The notes beneath the pieces were generated by a model. That model ran no database searches. It was not told where the DNA came from and was given only the letters and a program-made list of their open reading frames with translations. A DNA stretch of 14,695 nt from the NCBI GenBank assembly GCA_025455505.1, contig JALOMK010000055.1, forward strand, positions 1 through 14,695, given 5' to 3'. This document shows, in pieces, positions 1 to 9,486 of the stretch. Positions within the stretch are counted from its first letter, which is position 1, and every line of letters starts with the position of its first letter. Origin of the DNA: Bacteroidales bacterium. Its GTDB lineage: Bacteria > Bacteroidota > Bacteroidia > Bacteroidales > VadinHA17. The position numbers and the translations under genes were made by a program.

Positions 1-1434
1 ACAAACGTAATAGCCGGTGAAGCCGGCGGAATTACACAGCACATTGGAGCCTACGGTGTGAACCTCAAGGACGGCCGGCAGATAACTTTCCTCGACACTC
101 CGGGTCACGAGGCCTTCACCGCCATGCGTGCACGAGGCGCCCAGATTACTGACATAGCTATAATTGTGGTTGCTGCCGACGACGGGGTGATGCCCCAGAC
201 AAGGGAAGCCATAAACCACGCCTCAGCAGCAGGTGTTCCGATTATTTTCGCAATTAACAAGATTGACAAGCCCAGCGCAAACCCGGATAAGATAAAGGAA
301 GCCCTTGCCGGCATGAATTATCTTGTCGAGGACTGGGGCGGAAAATACCAGGCCCAGGAGATATCAGCGAAAACAGGACTAAATATCGACACGCTTCTCG
401 ACAAGGTTCTCCTTGAAGCCGAAATGCTCGACCTTAAGGCCAATCCCGAAAAACCCGCCATAGGCACAATAATTGAATCGTCGCTCGACAAGGGGCGCGG
501 CTTCACGGCCACAGTGCTTGTAAAGGCAGGCACTCTCAGGGTGGGCGACATAATGCTTGCAGGCAGCTGCTACGGCCATATCAAGGCCATGTACAACGAA
601 CGAGGCATTAAGATTGACGAGGTGGGCCCGGCAATGCCGGCTCTTATACTCGGACTGAACGGTGCTCCTCAGGCCGGCGACAAGTTCAATATCATGGACA
701 GCGACCGCGAAGCCAAGGATATCGCCACAAAGCGCGCCCAGCTTCAGAGGGAACAGGGACTGCGTACCCAGAAACACATTACCCTTGATGAAATCGGAAG
801 AAGGATCGCTATCGGCAACTTCCAGGAACTCAATATTATTGTCAAGGGAGATGTCGACGGATCGGTTGAAGCGCTAAGCGACTCACTCATAAAACTCTCA
901 ACTGAAGAAATTCAGCTCAACATTATCCACAAGGCCGTTGGCCAGATCTCGGAATCGGATATCCTCCTTGCCGCAGCCTCAAACGCCATCATCGTGGGAT
1001 TCCAGGTACGCCCCTCGCTGAGCGCGAGGAAGCTTGCCGAGAAGGAAGAGATCGACATCAGGCTCTACTCAATCATTTACAATGCAATTGAGGAAATTCG
1101 TTCAGCAATGGAGGGAATGCTCTCGCCTGAGGTAAAAGAAGAGATCGTGGCCACACTCGAGATCCGTGAGATATTCAAGGTCACAAAAGTCGGCACTGTT
1201 GCAGGCTGCTATGTGAAGGAAGGAAAGATCACGAGGAACACAAGGGTCAGGATCATCCGCGACGGTATAGTCATCTACACAGGTGACCTTGGATCGCTGA
1301 AAAGATTCAAGGATGATGTCAGGGAAGTTGTCGGAGGCTATGAATGCGGACTGAACATCCATAACTTCAACGACATTAAGGTCGGTGACATCGTGGAAGG
1401 CTACCAGGAAGTGGAAGTCAAAAAGACTCTATAA
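1..1434 (+). CDS. infB: Translation initiation factor IF-2, C-terminal part (5' end outside window)
   Basis: IF-2 is the cytoplasmic GTPase that places fMet-tRNA on the 30S subunit and promotes subunit joining. The frame is open from base 1, and 477 residues are present. They begin in the switch I region ([13 protein letters not shown], residues 6-18), followed by the G3 motif DTPGH (32-36), the G4 motif NKID (86-89) and the G5 motif SAKTG (122-126). After these come the beta-barrel domain II, the linker and the C-terminal fMet-tRNA-binding domain, ending in [18 protein letters not shown]. The P-loop and N-terminal domains lie upstream of the window, so no start can be given; the internal GTG at 58 is only a valine codon. 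The TAA stop lies inside the last codons of the convergent gcvH. Every IF-2 motif expected in this part of the protein is intact. I see no terminator between the two genes. Confidence 0.98.
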   Translation, partial: TNVIAGEAGGITQHIGAYGVNLKDGRQITFLDTPGHEAFTAMRARGAQITDIAIIVVAADDGVMPQTREAINHASAAGVPIIFAINKIDKPSANPDKIKEALAGMNYLVEDWGGKYQAQEISAKTGLNIDTLLDKVLLEAEMLDLKANPEKPAIGTIIESSLDKGRGFTATVLVKAGTLRVGDIMLAGSCYGHIKAMYNERGIKIDEVGPAMPALILGLNGAPQAGDKFNIMDSDREAKDIATKRAQLQREQGLRTQKHITLDEIGRRIAIGNFQELNIIVKGDVDGSVEALSDSLIKLSTEEIQLNIIHKAVGQISESDILLAAASNAIIVGFQVRPSLSARKLAEKEEIDIRLYSIIYNAIEEIRSAMEGMLSPEVKEEIVATLEIREIFKVTKVGTVAGCYVKEGKITRNTRVRIIRDGIVIYTGDLGSLKRFKDDVREVVGGYECGLNIHNFNDIKVGDIVEGYQEVEVKKTL

Positions 1435-1803
1435 CAGGGCTTTATACTGTTCGGCAGAAAGCAGCTGACTGATCTCTGACATATCGGAGATCTTTATCTT
1501 TACCATCCAGCCCCTGCCATAGGGATCCTTGTTTACGATCTCTGGCGTTGTCTCGAGTTCAGGATTAACTTCAAGAACCTCACCGCCAACCGGCATAAAC
1601 ATGTCCGACACTGTTTTAACGGCCTCTATTGAACCGAATACTTCTTCCTTTGCGAGGGTCTCACCCACTGTCTCTATCTCAATAAAAACAATGTCGCCGA
1701 GTTCGCCCTGGGCAAAATCCGTAACACCTGCAAAAGCGATGTCGCCTTCAACTCTCAGCCATTCATGATCCTTTGTGTAAAATAAACCTTCCGGAACGTT
1801 CAT
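1429..1803 (-). CDS. gcvH: Glycine cleavage system H protein (lipoyl carrier)
   Basis: GcvH is a small soluble protein that carries the lipoyl-bound aminomethyl group between the P, T and L proteins of the glycine cleavage complex. It can also act as a lipoate relay to other complexes. The length of 124 residues is normal for the family. The N-terminus ([13 protein letters not shown], residues 9-21) and the lipoylation site ([15 protein letters not shown], with Lys63 as the modified lysine) are both clear. The ATG at 1803 gives the standard N-terminus [15 protein letters not shown]. There is an A-rich leader but no convincing Shine-Dalgarno sequence, as is common in Bacteroidota. The TAG stop overlaps the end of infB by six bases. 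No gcvT, gcvP or lpd gene is in the window, so whether it serves glycine cleavage or lipoate transfer cannot be decided here. It probably has its own promoter in the 117-base gap after sprA. Confidence 0.97.
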   Translation of the reverse strand: MNVPEGLFYTKDHEWLRVEGDIAFAGVTDFAQGELGDIVFIEIETVGETLAKEEVFGSIEAVKTVSDMFMPVGGEVLEVNPELETTPEIVNKDPYGRGWMVKIKISDMSEISQLLSAEQYKALL

Positions 1804-1850
1804 ATTCTTTTCAATTTAAGTTTCCCGTAAAAATAGTGCTTTGATCAGAC

Positions 1851-1880
1851 CAAAAGTATGCTTTTTTTTCGACCCTCAAA
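1851..1880 (-). promoter_or_regulatory. Candidate Bacteroidota promoter for gcvH
   Basis: Read on the minus strand, TTTG (1877-1880) is followed after 18 bases by TACTTTTG (1851-1858). This matches the -33 TTTG and -7 TAnnTTTG elements known for the primary sigma factor of this phylum. The spacing is one base shorter than the usual 19-21. It implies a leader of about 40 bases before the gcvH ATG. The -33 element overlaps one arm of a small inverted repeat (1878-1897). Transcription start is inferred, not seen. Confidence 0.5.
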
Positions 1881-1897
1881 GTGACTTGCATCACTTT
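1878..1897. terminator. Weak hairpin after sprA (possible terminator)
   Basis: AAAGTGA (1878-1884) and TCACTTT (1891-1897) form a 7-bp inverted repeat with a six-base loop, 23 bases beyond the sprA stop. Read on the minus strand it has no following U-run, so it is a poor intrinsic terminator for sprA. Read on the plus strand it is followed by two further T residues. It overlaps the -33 element of the gcvH promoter candidate, so it could equally be an operator or chance. Confidence 0.25.
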
Positions 1898-1920
1898 TTA
1901 AAGATGTGCCCTGACACTGC

Positions 1921-4900
1921 TCACTGCACCAGGGTGAACTTAAGGCTGAAGCCGAAGTTTGTATTCCAGGTCGGGAAAGTGTTTGCAACGAAAGGATTAT
2001 TCATTGCATGGTCGGCAAATATCTGAAGGTTAAACCTGTCGCTGAGGACATAGTCGGCAGTGGCGCCAACTGAAAATACCTTCTGCCCTACAACCGGCTG
2101 GTTTACATTCTCGATAAGCTTGCGGGCCAGTGTTTTGTTATCGCGCACCGACAGGTCCAGACGAAGGTTCAGGTCGCTGCGCAACACCTTCTGGCCTCCT
2201 CCTGTCCTTATTGTCATCTGGACATCGTCAAACCTGTACCCTGCCCCGATAATAAGCTCATTGATCCGTGCATCGGCAATCTGGTTGCTTGTAAGGTTTA
2301 ACGAGACAGTCCTTGACTTCCTCCATTCAAAGCGCGTTGTAAGGCTGTTCTTCCAGTTCATATCCACATTTATCATGGGACTGAATTGTTCATTTACTGT
2401 AACAACATTTATCTCCTGCTGCGGGATAAAGTTATTCTGGAGGTCGCGGGCGTTGCTGAAGCCGCTGGCATTCTCAACATAGGCAAGATTCGTTGTAAAT
2501 GAAGTGATCTGGTAGGTGCTCCTGTACTGGTGAACCAGGTTTATCGACCTGAAGACCTTCTGGACGAACTCAAATTTTGAAAGTCCGTCGAAGTTTATCC
2601 TCCAGTTCGGCATCATCTTCATAGCAGACGGGAACGTTTCGAGGGTCACCTTTTCCGGATCTGTCTTTGTGTAGGCAGCAAGGAATGCAGGTATAAGGAC
2701 ATCCCTCGATGTTTCGCCATAGCCGTTTTTATAGGGACCGTCTATCGGGAGGCCCGTGGCGGGATCGACATCAGCTTCGTATGAGGGATCGGCAGCTTCA
2801 CGCTCAGAGGCCCTCCGTTCAGATATTACAACCCGGTTTGCCTTGAAGGCCTCGAATGTAGGGGAAACATAATCATTCGACTTGGTTATCTTCTCAAAGG
2901 AAGTTCCCCACGACACTACCGACATTGAGAAAGAGCCCGACACCACCCTGTTGCGCGTGCTGTCGGGGAAGTTCCCGTTGTAGTCGGCAATATAGTAGGC
3001 GCTCACAGCCTCAGTATAACGCCTGTCAGAGTTCAGATCTATCCTGAGTCCCGGGAAAGGCTCGATCTGGGCCCTTAATGAAATATCATTCCTTTCTGCC
3101 GTCAGCGCCGGCATGCTCAGAAGAGTGTCCTTCGATATCCAGTCATTGCTGATTGCCTTTTCGAAGAATTTCTCGTCGGCGTAACCCAGTATGAAAGGCA
3201 CCCCGGGAGCAAGTGTTCCATTCAGCTTTGTAAGACCAAGGAAATCCGTGCCGGGAACATAACCCGGCAGCATGTTGTCCTGCATCCTTGTATTTGTAAA
3301 ACTCAGCGACCTCACACCCATCAGCGCCCTGACAAGAAATTCTCCTGTTACAACGAGAGGATTCCTTTTTTTCTTTACCTGCCCTTCCACAAGCACTTTG
3401 GCGCCATCGGTGGCTTCCGCGGTCATGAATGAGATCCTGTTCTCGCTGAGTATCTCCAATGTGCCGTTGACCTGCTCTCCGTTCTTTCCTGTAACCTTCA
3501 CAGTAACCTCCCTTGTATTCAGGTTATGCGTTATGATCCTTGCTGTCTTCGCCCTGAAATTAAGGTTATCTCTGGTATATGTAACAGTCATCATCTCAGC
3601 CTTCATCCTCTTGCCGGCGTCGGGACGGGTATTGTTCTCAATCTCCTTCAGGAAATTCCACTTGTTGTATATCGTCGAGAGGTTGGCCATTGCCGTAAAT
3701 GAAAGTTCGCTGTGATTCTTGATCGTATTTCCAAGGTTGATATTCATGCTGTCAGGAAAGAGGGAGCCCGCGAGCCAGGTGTAGTCTGCCCCGTACCTGA
3801 TGTTCGCGTTCAGCCACGACAGCAGGGGTATTTTGTTGACGGGCACCTGGTAGGTCAGGTTCATGAAATGGTTGTAGTTCGTAGTTCTGCCACCCTTGCT
3901 GAGATTATACATCACCGAATCGCGCCATTTTTCGTAATCATTGGCATACCTGTATTTGTCGACTCCCCCGTAAGGCTCATCGATCCTTGACAGGTTCGTG
4001 GCGGTGAAGTCGTACTTCAGCATCCTTGTAATGTCGAACTTGAAATCGTAGAACCTTGTCCAGTAGAAATCCTTCCTGAATGAAGGCTGAATTTTCAGGT
4101 AGGGGTTGTTGATGTTCCTTGTCTTAAGCTCATTGTACGAACGCGACAGCTCTGTACTGAATGCAAAACTTTTCGGGTAGGGATAGAAGTTGAAATCCTT
4201 GATAAGCTTTAAAGCTGAACCATTAAGGAACTTGGTATTCCTGAAGGGTGTTATGTTGGGCGGCTGGGCCTCGTAGTTGTACGCTATCCCTCCCCTGTAA
4301 TTCTTTTCAAGGTTTATTTCAGTCTTCGTGTTGCTCTTGTATGTCTCATTGAATGTATAGTTGGCGCTCAGGTTTGCCAGGTCCCAGAAATGTGGTTTCT
4401 CTCCCCGCTTTGATATCCCCGCGTTACTTATTGTGAATGTCCTTCTCTTTGCCAGGTCAGCTGAGATTGCAAGTATTGAATCACGGGCTTCCTGCGAATC
4501 AGCGTTACTCAACGCATCCGAAAGAAGAATGTCAGGATCGAGGGGATTGTACTGGGGCTTTATTCTCGTCTGCGAAAAACCTGCATATATCGGAAGCCTG
4601 ACACCAAGATCCTCTTTGAAAAATTTACCCATTTCTATTGTCGTCGAGAGATCATACATATTAACCTGCTCCTTGCTCCTCTCGTTCACCTTCTTGTCGA
4701 TGCTGCCGAAACCAGGGGTGCTCGACTGACCTACAAGATCTATCGTGCCAAGATCTGCAAGACGGGCCTGGAGATGGGCATTCGCGGCCCAGCCACCGTC
4801 CTCAATAAAATCATTCAGGCGCAGTTCGTTAACCCAGACTTCGGCATACTTGGGATTGCCGTCGTCAACTGAAGGGTTCCTCGACCTGATCGGGTTCCTT

Positions 4901-7900
4901 ATACCTACCATTATTACCTTGACGTTACTCAGGTTGGGGTTCCCCGACAGTGATATCCTTGCTTCTGGCGTCTTATAGACAAAGACATCCGATATCCCAA
5001 GCGCCGAACCGGGCTCGTTAATCTGCCTGTTTCTCTCCTGTTTTGCATCCTGCAGGAGTGAAAGCTCGATATTGAAGCTGTTTTCGACAGGCCATACAAT
5101 ACCCCTGTCAACATCGGAATTGTCGTCGTAAAAGCCCGGAGGTGTAAGCTTCAGCGGTATTTCGTACTCATAGAAATTCCCCTTGTAGTCCGATCCGATC
5201 CTGACAAAAGCCGTAAGTTCGTTGTCGGCAAGAGGATATCCCTGTATCGCCTCTGCATGGACTTCCATCCTGAGCCTTCTGTACTGCCTGATGTCGAGGT
5301 TGACATTCCTGAAGGCTGCCCTTGCATCGCCGTCTTCGAGGTTGAGCACTTTCAGCACCATTGACTGCTCATTCAGCTGCCTCAGCTGCGGGTTCTGGGG
5401 GTCGGTTATCCTGTCAAAACCGGGCGGAAGCACATAGTTTACAGGGACCTTCCCGGCATTCTCCTCTATGCTCACCGAACTGATCTCAAAAGTTGCATCA
5501 CTGGCTTCAGGAACTGTTATCCTCTCTGCCCCTTCCATGAATGATATGTTGTACTTGCGCCACTCGGCCCTGACAAGGTCAAGCTCGGCAAACCTCATTA
5601 TCACAGGCTCATCAAAACCCCTGAGGAACATTCTCATAAACCTGACCGACTTGAAATCCCTTATTGGGCCAACTGCTTTCTGGTATTCCGTGATCGGTAT
5701 CTTGAACTGGTACCACTTTACCTTTGACTTGACCCCGTTCGCAAAAGTGGCTTCATATTCCTGCTCATCGACTACAAAATTCTTTCCTACCTCAATATCG
5801 CCTGGCCGCAGGCTCACCTTATACTGGTAGTAGCTCTCCGTTTCGCTCAGGGTGTTGTCCCTGTTGATATCTTCCATATCGGGGAGAGTGGTGCCTGAAG
5901 TAGGATAGTCCTCAGGAGAACCTTCTGCGGTAGGAGAGTTGCCATCCTGTCCGTTGTACCTCTTGTACCGCTCCAGGATGCCAAGCTGCAGTGCGTCATA
6001 GTCGGTGCCCCTGAAATAATGGAAGTTATCGTTCGACGGATCGCTTGTGATCGCAGCCTGGACGGCAGGAGTTGTTATTGGTAATAATTTCTCGAGATAG
6101 CTAAGGAAAAAACTCTGTTCGTCGGAATCCGTAAGACCATCGAAACCGACATCCTGGTATACTCTCGATTGAGGGTCATTGTCGAATGCATGCACAACAG
6201 CCTGTACAGTTGGAACCCGTCCCCATGATGTAGTGTCGACATCTTTCGCCACAGGCGAGGTAGGGAGCCCGTTCTCGAAGCTCTTCCTCGAATCGCGCAG
6301 AATGTCTTCCGATATGCTTCCCAGGTTAATATAGAAGTCACCGCCCTTATGATCGGGATTCTCGACAAAGGGATCCATCAGCCAGAACTTTATATACTGG
6401 ACATTAGAGGTCTCGAAATCACTTGTAAGCACCTCCCTCATTATGCCGCCCCAGCGTGAGGCGGGATCCTTCAGCGTACCATCTGAATTGATCCCGGCAG
6501 AATAAATGCCCGGGTCAGTATCATAGTTGTACCCACCTTTCTCCCCCGGGTAAAGTGCAAGGTTCAGAACGGCTATTGTCTGGGGAATGCCACTCGGGCT
6601 TTCACGGTAAGGGAAGATCTCATTCTCATATATTTCCCTCACAAAATGGCTCGACTGTTCGTCGGGATTCTCCTTTATGTGATCAGGTGTCGAGGATCCG
6701 TTTCTCAGGAAAAGAGGATCGATTACATACCAGGCAAGCCTGGCCCTGTTTAATCCGCTCTCAGTAGCGTTGTTGAGTGCCGCTTCAGGGAATAGTTGTT
6801 GCTGCCCCTGTGGGATGCTGGACATGCTCCATGCATTGAAGGACCTCAGGTCAAGAGGTATCTCACTTGCTTCAAAATCGTCGATATAGGAGTTGCCGGC
6901 GCTTGTGATGGCTTTTGAATGGCCGGGGATGAGATGCGCAAATTCACCGAAGAATGATATTGACGAGGGAGTTTTGGTCTCGAGGAAGGGGAGCTTGTCA
7001 ACAAGGTTTGTGAGCCACTGCGATTCCGTCTTGTAGGACGTATTGAAACCCCAGATTGTATTCGAGATAGGTTCCTCCCCGAAATTGACTTTCTGGGTAT
7101 AGGGTCTCTCCGTAAGATGAAGTATCGTCCCCCCGATGTTGAAATTGTCGGAGAACCTGTAGTCGAGATGTGTTCCCACAAGTGATTTTGTCTGGAAACC
7201 GAAGAACTGGTTGCTTTCGAGCGATACCTGAATGGGTGTCTGCGATTCTATGAGGGCGCTGTTGATTATACGCACCTCTCCCATGTTATAGTCGACTGTG
7301 TAGTCAACATTCTCAGAGAGGGGCACGCCGCCGGCAGTTACCTTCACTGCTCCCTGGGGTATGCTTGTTGCATTGAGCCTTATAACAGAGCCTGACTCGG
7401 AAGAATACTGTCCGGTAAGCTTGAACTTGTTTTTCTCAGCCATCTGCTTCGCAACTGTCTGGGTGGAATCGTACAGCTCCTGGAAAACATATTTCTGTAT
7501 CAGTTTCGGATCGCCGATGCTCTTTGCAAGGTGGCTGCCGAAGGGTTCGAGCACGGGAAAGACTATCTTCCCCCTTTCAACTATAACCGTTATATCGTCG
7601 ATAAAGTCGAAAAAGCCGTCAGGTTCCCTGTCGTTCTGGTTATTGAGATTGTCGAGCCCCAGTACCTGCAACAAAATTTTATCGGCAAGCTTTCCTTCGG
7701 GGATATAGTTGATCGAATTTCCTGTCTTGTCGTCCTGGTAAAGGATGTTCAGTTCAAAATCCTGACGCTCAAGCCTTCCCGATCCGAGTGAGTAAATATT
7801 CTTCATCATCAGGTCCCAGGTCGGAAGCTTCGGTGTAAGTGTTGTCCCTTTAAGAAGCTTTAGAATAAGCGTCTGGGGGGCTGTAACTCCATCGGTTGAG

Positions 7901-9360
7901 AATTCGCCAACCTTGAAGAGCTGGCCCCCAATAGTATATTCATAGGCAACTGCAAGCACCTCGTCGGTATTGAGTGCGGCATTCAGTGAGATGTAGCCCA
8001 GCTGCCTGTTGTATGTGAATTCCCGGTCGCTGAGCCTGCGCGCGTTTTCTATCTTTTCGAAATCACGGCCTATCTGGAAACCCGGAAAGAGGGGAGCAAA
8101 GGCATCTGCAACTTTGTCAACATCCCTGATAACGGAATATGTGCTGGTGAGCTCGGCATACATGTTATTCGCCAGGTTCGACGGGTAAATGGGAGAGCCC
8201 GGCAGCGGCTGGAACTCCGGGACATTGTTGTAGATATGTTTTGCATTTTCGGCCAGGTCCATGAAAGCCACTATGTTCCTGTTGCTTGCCTCTTCAAACC
8301 TGCTCGACTTGTTTGTTACCCACACCTCTATCCGTTCGATGTTCACTCCGGTACTTACAACAGGGAGGTTTCTCAGCGACTCGTCATATATGTCCCTGAA
8401 ATGCTGGGAAAGGAAAAAATGCCTGTTTGCCTCATACTGGTCAGCAAATATCTCATAGTCGGTTGCCTGGGCCCCTCCCTTTACATCAATCACTGATGAT
8501 TCGCCCTTCTGCTGTGAAAGGACACCCGTAACAGTAAGCTTGCCGAACTGTAACTCCGTAAGAAGGCCGAAAAGGCTGTAGCTTCCGGTTATAAGCGTTC
8601 CGGCCATCGGCAGGGTCACATCCCCGGCCTCTATCTTTTTTATAATTTCGTCCTCCTTGCCTGCATACTGAAGCTTTGTCTTGTTCTCGAACTCGAACAT
8701 CGCGTCAGTATTGTAGTTAATACCCAGCTGCATTTTGTCGCCTATACTCCCGGTGACATTCATCTGGATCTTCTCCCTGAAATCAAAAGTCGTGATAGTC
8801 CTGAGCTTTTCCGAAAGTGTGGGGTTGTCAGTATGAGAGATGTTGATCCCGAATATAAGCTCGGCCGATCCCTGGGGAATTATGTTTATAGTGTTGCTGC
8901 CGAAGATCTTGTCAAAGGCTTCTCCTCCTACCTGCAGCTGGGGTATCAGGGTGGACCGGAAGCTCGACTCGTTTCCGCTTACCCTCGAATCCCAGTATTC
9001 ACGCATTGCCCTGTCGTATTCGTACTTCCTGAATTCTTCAGGGCTCATGTATACCGGAGTCCTGTAGTCATAGGCCCCAACCTTCTGATAGATAACGTAT
9101 TCGTTCTTATCGGGATTATAGATCACCGAAGATTTGACATTGGAGGGATCATTTAGAAACAGCGGCGACGACTTCCTGGTATCCCATGGAATGCCGTTGT
9201 TGTCATATAGACGGAGTGATGATTTAGAAGTTGTATCGGATGTTGCGCCGGGCCTGACAGCCTCCTGGCCGAAAGACAGCCCTGATTTGTTTATTAAGGA
9301 GGCTTGCAGCAGAAAAAATGTCAGAAGAAGAATAGCTTTATATGATATCCCTGATCTCAA
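1921..9360 (-). CDS. sprA: SprA/Sov, giant outer-membrane translocon of the type IX secretion system
   Basis: SprA (Sov in Porphyromonas) is the very large outer-membrane beta-barrel through which T9SS cargo with C-terminal sorting domains leaves the periplasm; in gliding species it also serves motility. The 2,479 residues are close to the 2,400-2,500 usual for the family. A hydrophobic signal-like segment lies near residues 8-24 (AILLLTFFLLQASLI). Conserved SprA stretches follow: PQGSAELIFG near 165, SIPQGAVKVTAGG near 665, YIDDFEASEIPLDL near 825, EVWVNELRLNDF near 1500, and a C-terminus ending in aromatic-rich barrel strands (FGFSLKFTLVQ). The start must be TTG at 9360 or a rarer codon: an in-frame TAA lies three codons upstream at 9367-9369, and no ATG or GTG occurs before the signal segment. 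It follows ruvA on the same strand, probably as the last gene of a pepA-pdxA-ruvA-sprA unit. No other T9SS gene is in the window. The frame is uninterrupted. Confidence 0.96.
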   Translation of the reverse strand: MRSGISYKAILLLTFFLLQASLINKSGLSFGQEAVRPGATSDTTSKSSLRLYDNNGIPWDTRKSSPLFLNDPSNVKSSVIYNPDKNEYVIYQKVGAYDYRTPVYMSPEEFRKYEYDRAMREYWDSRVSGNESSFRSTLIPQLQVGGEAFDKIFGSNTINIIPQGSAELIFGINISHTDNPTLSEKLRTITTFDFREKIQMNVTGSIGDKMQLGINYNTDAMFEFENKTKLQYAGKEDEIIKKIEAGDVTLPMAGTLITGSYSLFGLLTELQFGKLTVTGVLSQQKGESSVIDVKGGAQATDYEIFADQYEANRHFFLSQHFRDIYDESLRNLPVVSTGVNIERIEVWVTNKSSRFEEASNRNIVAFMDLAENAKHIYNNVPEFQPLPGSPIYPSNLANNMYAELTSTYSVIRDVDKVADAFAPLFPGFQIGRDFEKIENARRLSDREFTYNRQLGYISLNAALNTDEVLAVAYEYTIGGQLFKVGEFSTDGVTAPQTLILKLLKGTTLTPKLPTWDLMMKNIYSLGSGRLERQDFELNILYQDDKTGNSINYIPEGKLADKILLQVLGLDNLNNQNDREPDGFFDFIDDITVIVERGKIVFPVLEPFGSHLAKSIGDPKLIQKYVFQELYDSTQTVAKQMAEKNKFKLTGQYSSESGSVIRLNATSIPQGAVKVTAGGVPLSENVDYTVDYNMGEVRIINSALIESQTPIQVSLESNQFFGFQTKSLVGTHLDYRFSDNFNIGGTILHLTERPYTQKVNFGEEPISNTIWGFNTSYKTESQWLTNLVDKLPFLETKTPSSISFFGEFAHLIPGHSKAITSAGNSYIDDFEASEIPLDLRSFNAWSMSSIPQGQQQLFPEAALNNATESGLNRARLAWYVIDPLFLRNGSSTPDHIKENPDEQSSHFVREIYENEIFPYRESPSGIPQTIAVLNLALYPGEKGGYNYDTDPGIYSAGINSDGTLKDPASRWGGIMREVLTSDFETSNVQYIKFWLMDPFVENPDHKGGDFYINLGSISEDILRDSRKSFENGLPTSPVAKDVDTTSWGRVPTVQAVVHAFDNDPQSRVYQDVGFDGLTDSDEQSFFLSYLEKLLPITTPAVQAAITSDPSNDNFHYFRGTDYDALQLGILERYKRYNGQDGNSPTAEGSPEDYPTSGTTLPDMEDINRDNTLSETESYYQYKVSLRPGDIEVGKNFVVDEQEYEATFANGVKSKVKWYQFKIPITEYQKAVGPIRDFKSVRFMRMFLRGFDEPVIMRFAELDLVRAEWRKYNISFMEGAERITVPEASDATFEISSVSIEENAGKVPVNYVLPPGFDRITDPQNPQLRQLNEQSMVLKVLNLEDGDARAAFRNVNLDIRQYRRLRMEVHAEAIQGYPLADNELTAFVRIGSDYKGNFYEYEIPLKLTPPGFYDDNSDVDRGIVWPVENSFNIELSLLQDAKQERNRQINEPGSALGISDVFVYKTPEARISLSGNPNLSNVKVIMVGIRNPIRSRNPSVDDGNPKYAEVWVNELRLNDFIEDGGWAANAHLQARLADLGTIDLVGQSSTPGFGSIDKKVNERSKEQVNMYDLSTTIEMGKFFKEDLGVRLPIYAGFSQTRIKPQYNPLDPDILLSDALSNADSQEARDSILAISADLAKRRTFTISNAGISKRGEKPHFWDLANLSANYTFNETYKSNTKTEINLEKNYRGGIAYNYEAQPPNITPFRNTKFLNGSALKLIKDFNFYPYPKSFAFSTELSRSYNELKTRNINNPYLKIQPSFRKDFYWTRFYDFKFDITRMLKYDFTATNLSRIDEPYGGVDKYRYANDYEKWRDSVMYNLSKGGRTTNYNHFMNLTYQVPVNKIPLLSWLNANIRYGADYTWLAGSLFPDSMNINLGNTIKNHSELSFTAMANLSTIYNKWNFLKEIENNTRPDAGKRMKAEMMTVTYTRDNLNFRAKTARIITHNLNTREVTVKVTGKNGEQVNGTLEILSENRISFMTAEATDGAKVLVEGQVKKKRNPLVVTGEFLVRALMGVRSLSFTNTRMQDNMLPGYVPGTDFLGLTKLNGTLAPGVPFILGYADEKFFEKAISNDWISKDTLLSMPALTAERNDISLRAQIEPFPGLRIDLNSDRRYTEAVSAYYIADYNGNFPDSTRNRVVSGSFSMSVVSWGTSFEKITKSNDYVSPTFEAFKANRVVISERRASEREAADPSYEADVDPATGLPIDGPYKNGYGETSRDVLIPAFLAAYTKTDPEKVTLETFPSAMKMMPNWRINFDGLSKFEFVQKVFRSINLVHQYRSTYQITSFTTNLAYVENASGFSNARDLQNNFIPQQEINVVTVNEQFSPMINVDMNWKNSLTTRFEWRKSRTVSLNLTSNQIADARINELIIGAGYRFDDVQMTIRTGGGQKVLRSDLNLRLDLSVRDNKTLARKLIENVNQPVVGQKVFSVGATADYVLSDRFNLQIFADHAMNNPFVANTFPTWNTNFGFSLKFTLVQ

Positions 9361-9382
9361 TCCGGCTTAAGTGCTTTATTAC

Positions 9383-9486
9383 AAGTTCTTAAGCGCTCGC
9401 TTGATCATATCTTCAACAGTCAGGTCCTTCTCTTAAGTTCTTAAGCGCTCGCTTGATCATATCTTCAACAGTCAGGTCCTTCTCTT
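9383..9486. repeat. Perfect 52-bp tandem duplication at the ruvA 3' end
   Basis: Bases 9383-9434 and 9435-9486 are identical copies of one 52-base unit beginning AAGTTCTTAAGCG and ending GTCCTTCTCTT. The copy at 9435-9486 is in the normal RuvA frame and encodes the family-like tail up to KNL. Because 52 is not a multiple of three, the frame runs on into the second copy out of register, reads REGPDC and stops at 9413-9415. With only one copy present, KNL would be followed directly by TAA (9379-9381), 18 bases before sprA. The copy at 9383-9434 is therefore a relic of the old gene end with its original stop. Both breakpoints are exact, and the lack of any divergence suggests a recent event or an assembly error. 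Confidence 0.97.

Noticed and set aside
58..60. GTG as a possible start of a short IF-2 form
   Set aside because: The frame is open to base 1 and the upstream residues are conserved IF-2 switch I sequence. A start here would remove part of the GTPase domain.
3272..3990. Plus-strand open frames opposite sprA, the longest near 147 codons
   Set aside because: sprA is continuous and family-like throughout. The opposing frames have no leader, no domain signature and biased composition, so they are shadows.
9390..9402. Palindrome-like AAGCGCTCGCTT within the repeat unit as a recombination or attachment site
   Set aside because: It is imperfect, encodes conserved RuvA residues (KRAL) and needs no other explanation. 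No integrase or target duplication is nearby.
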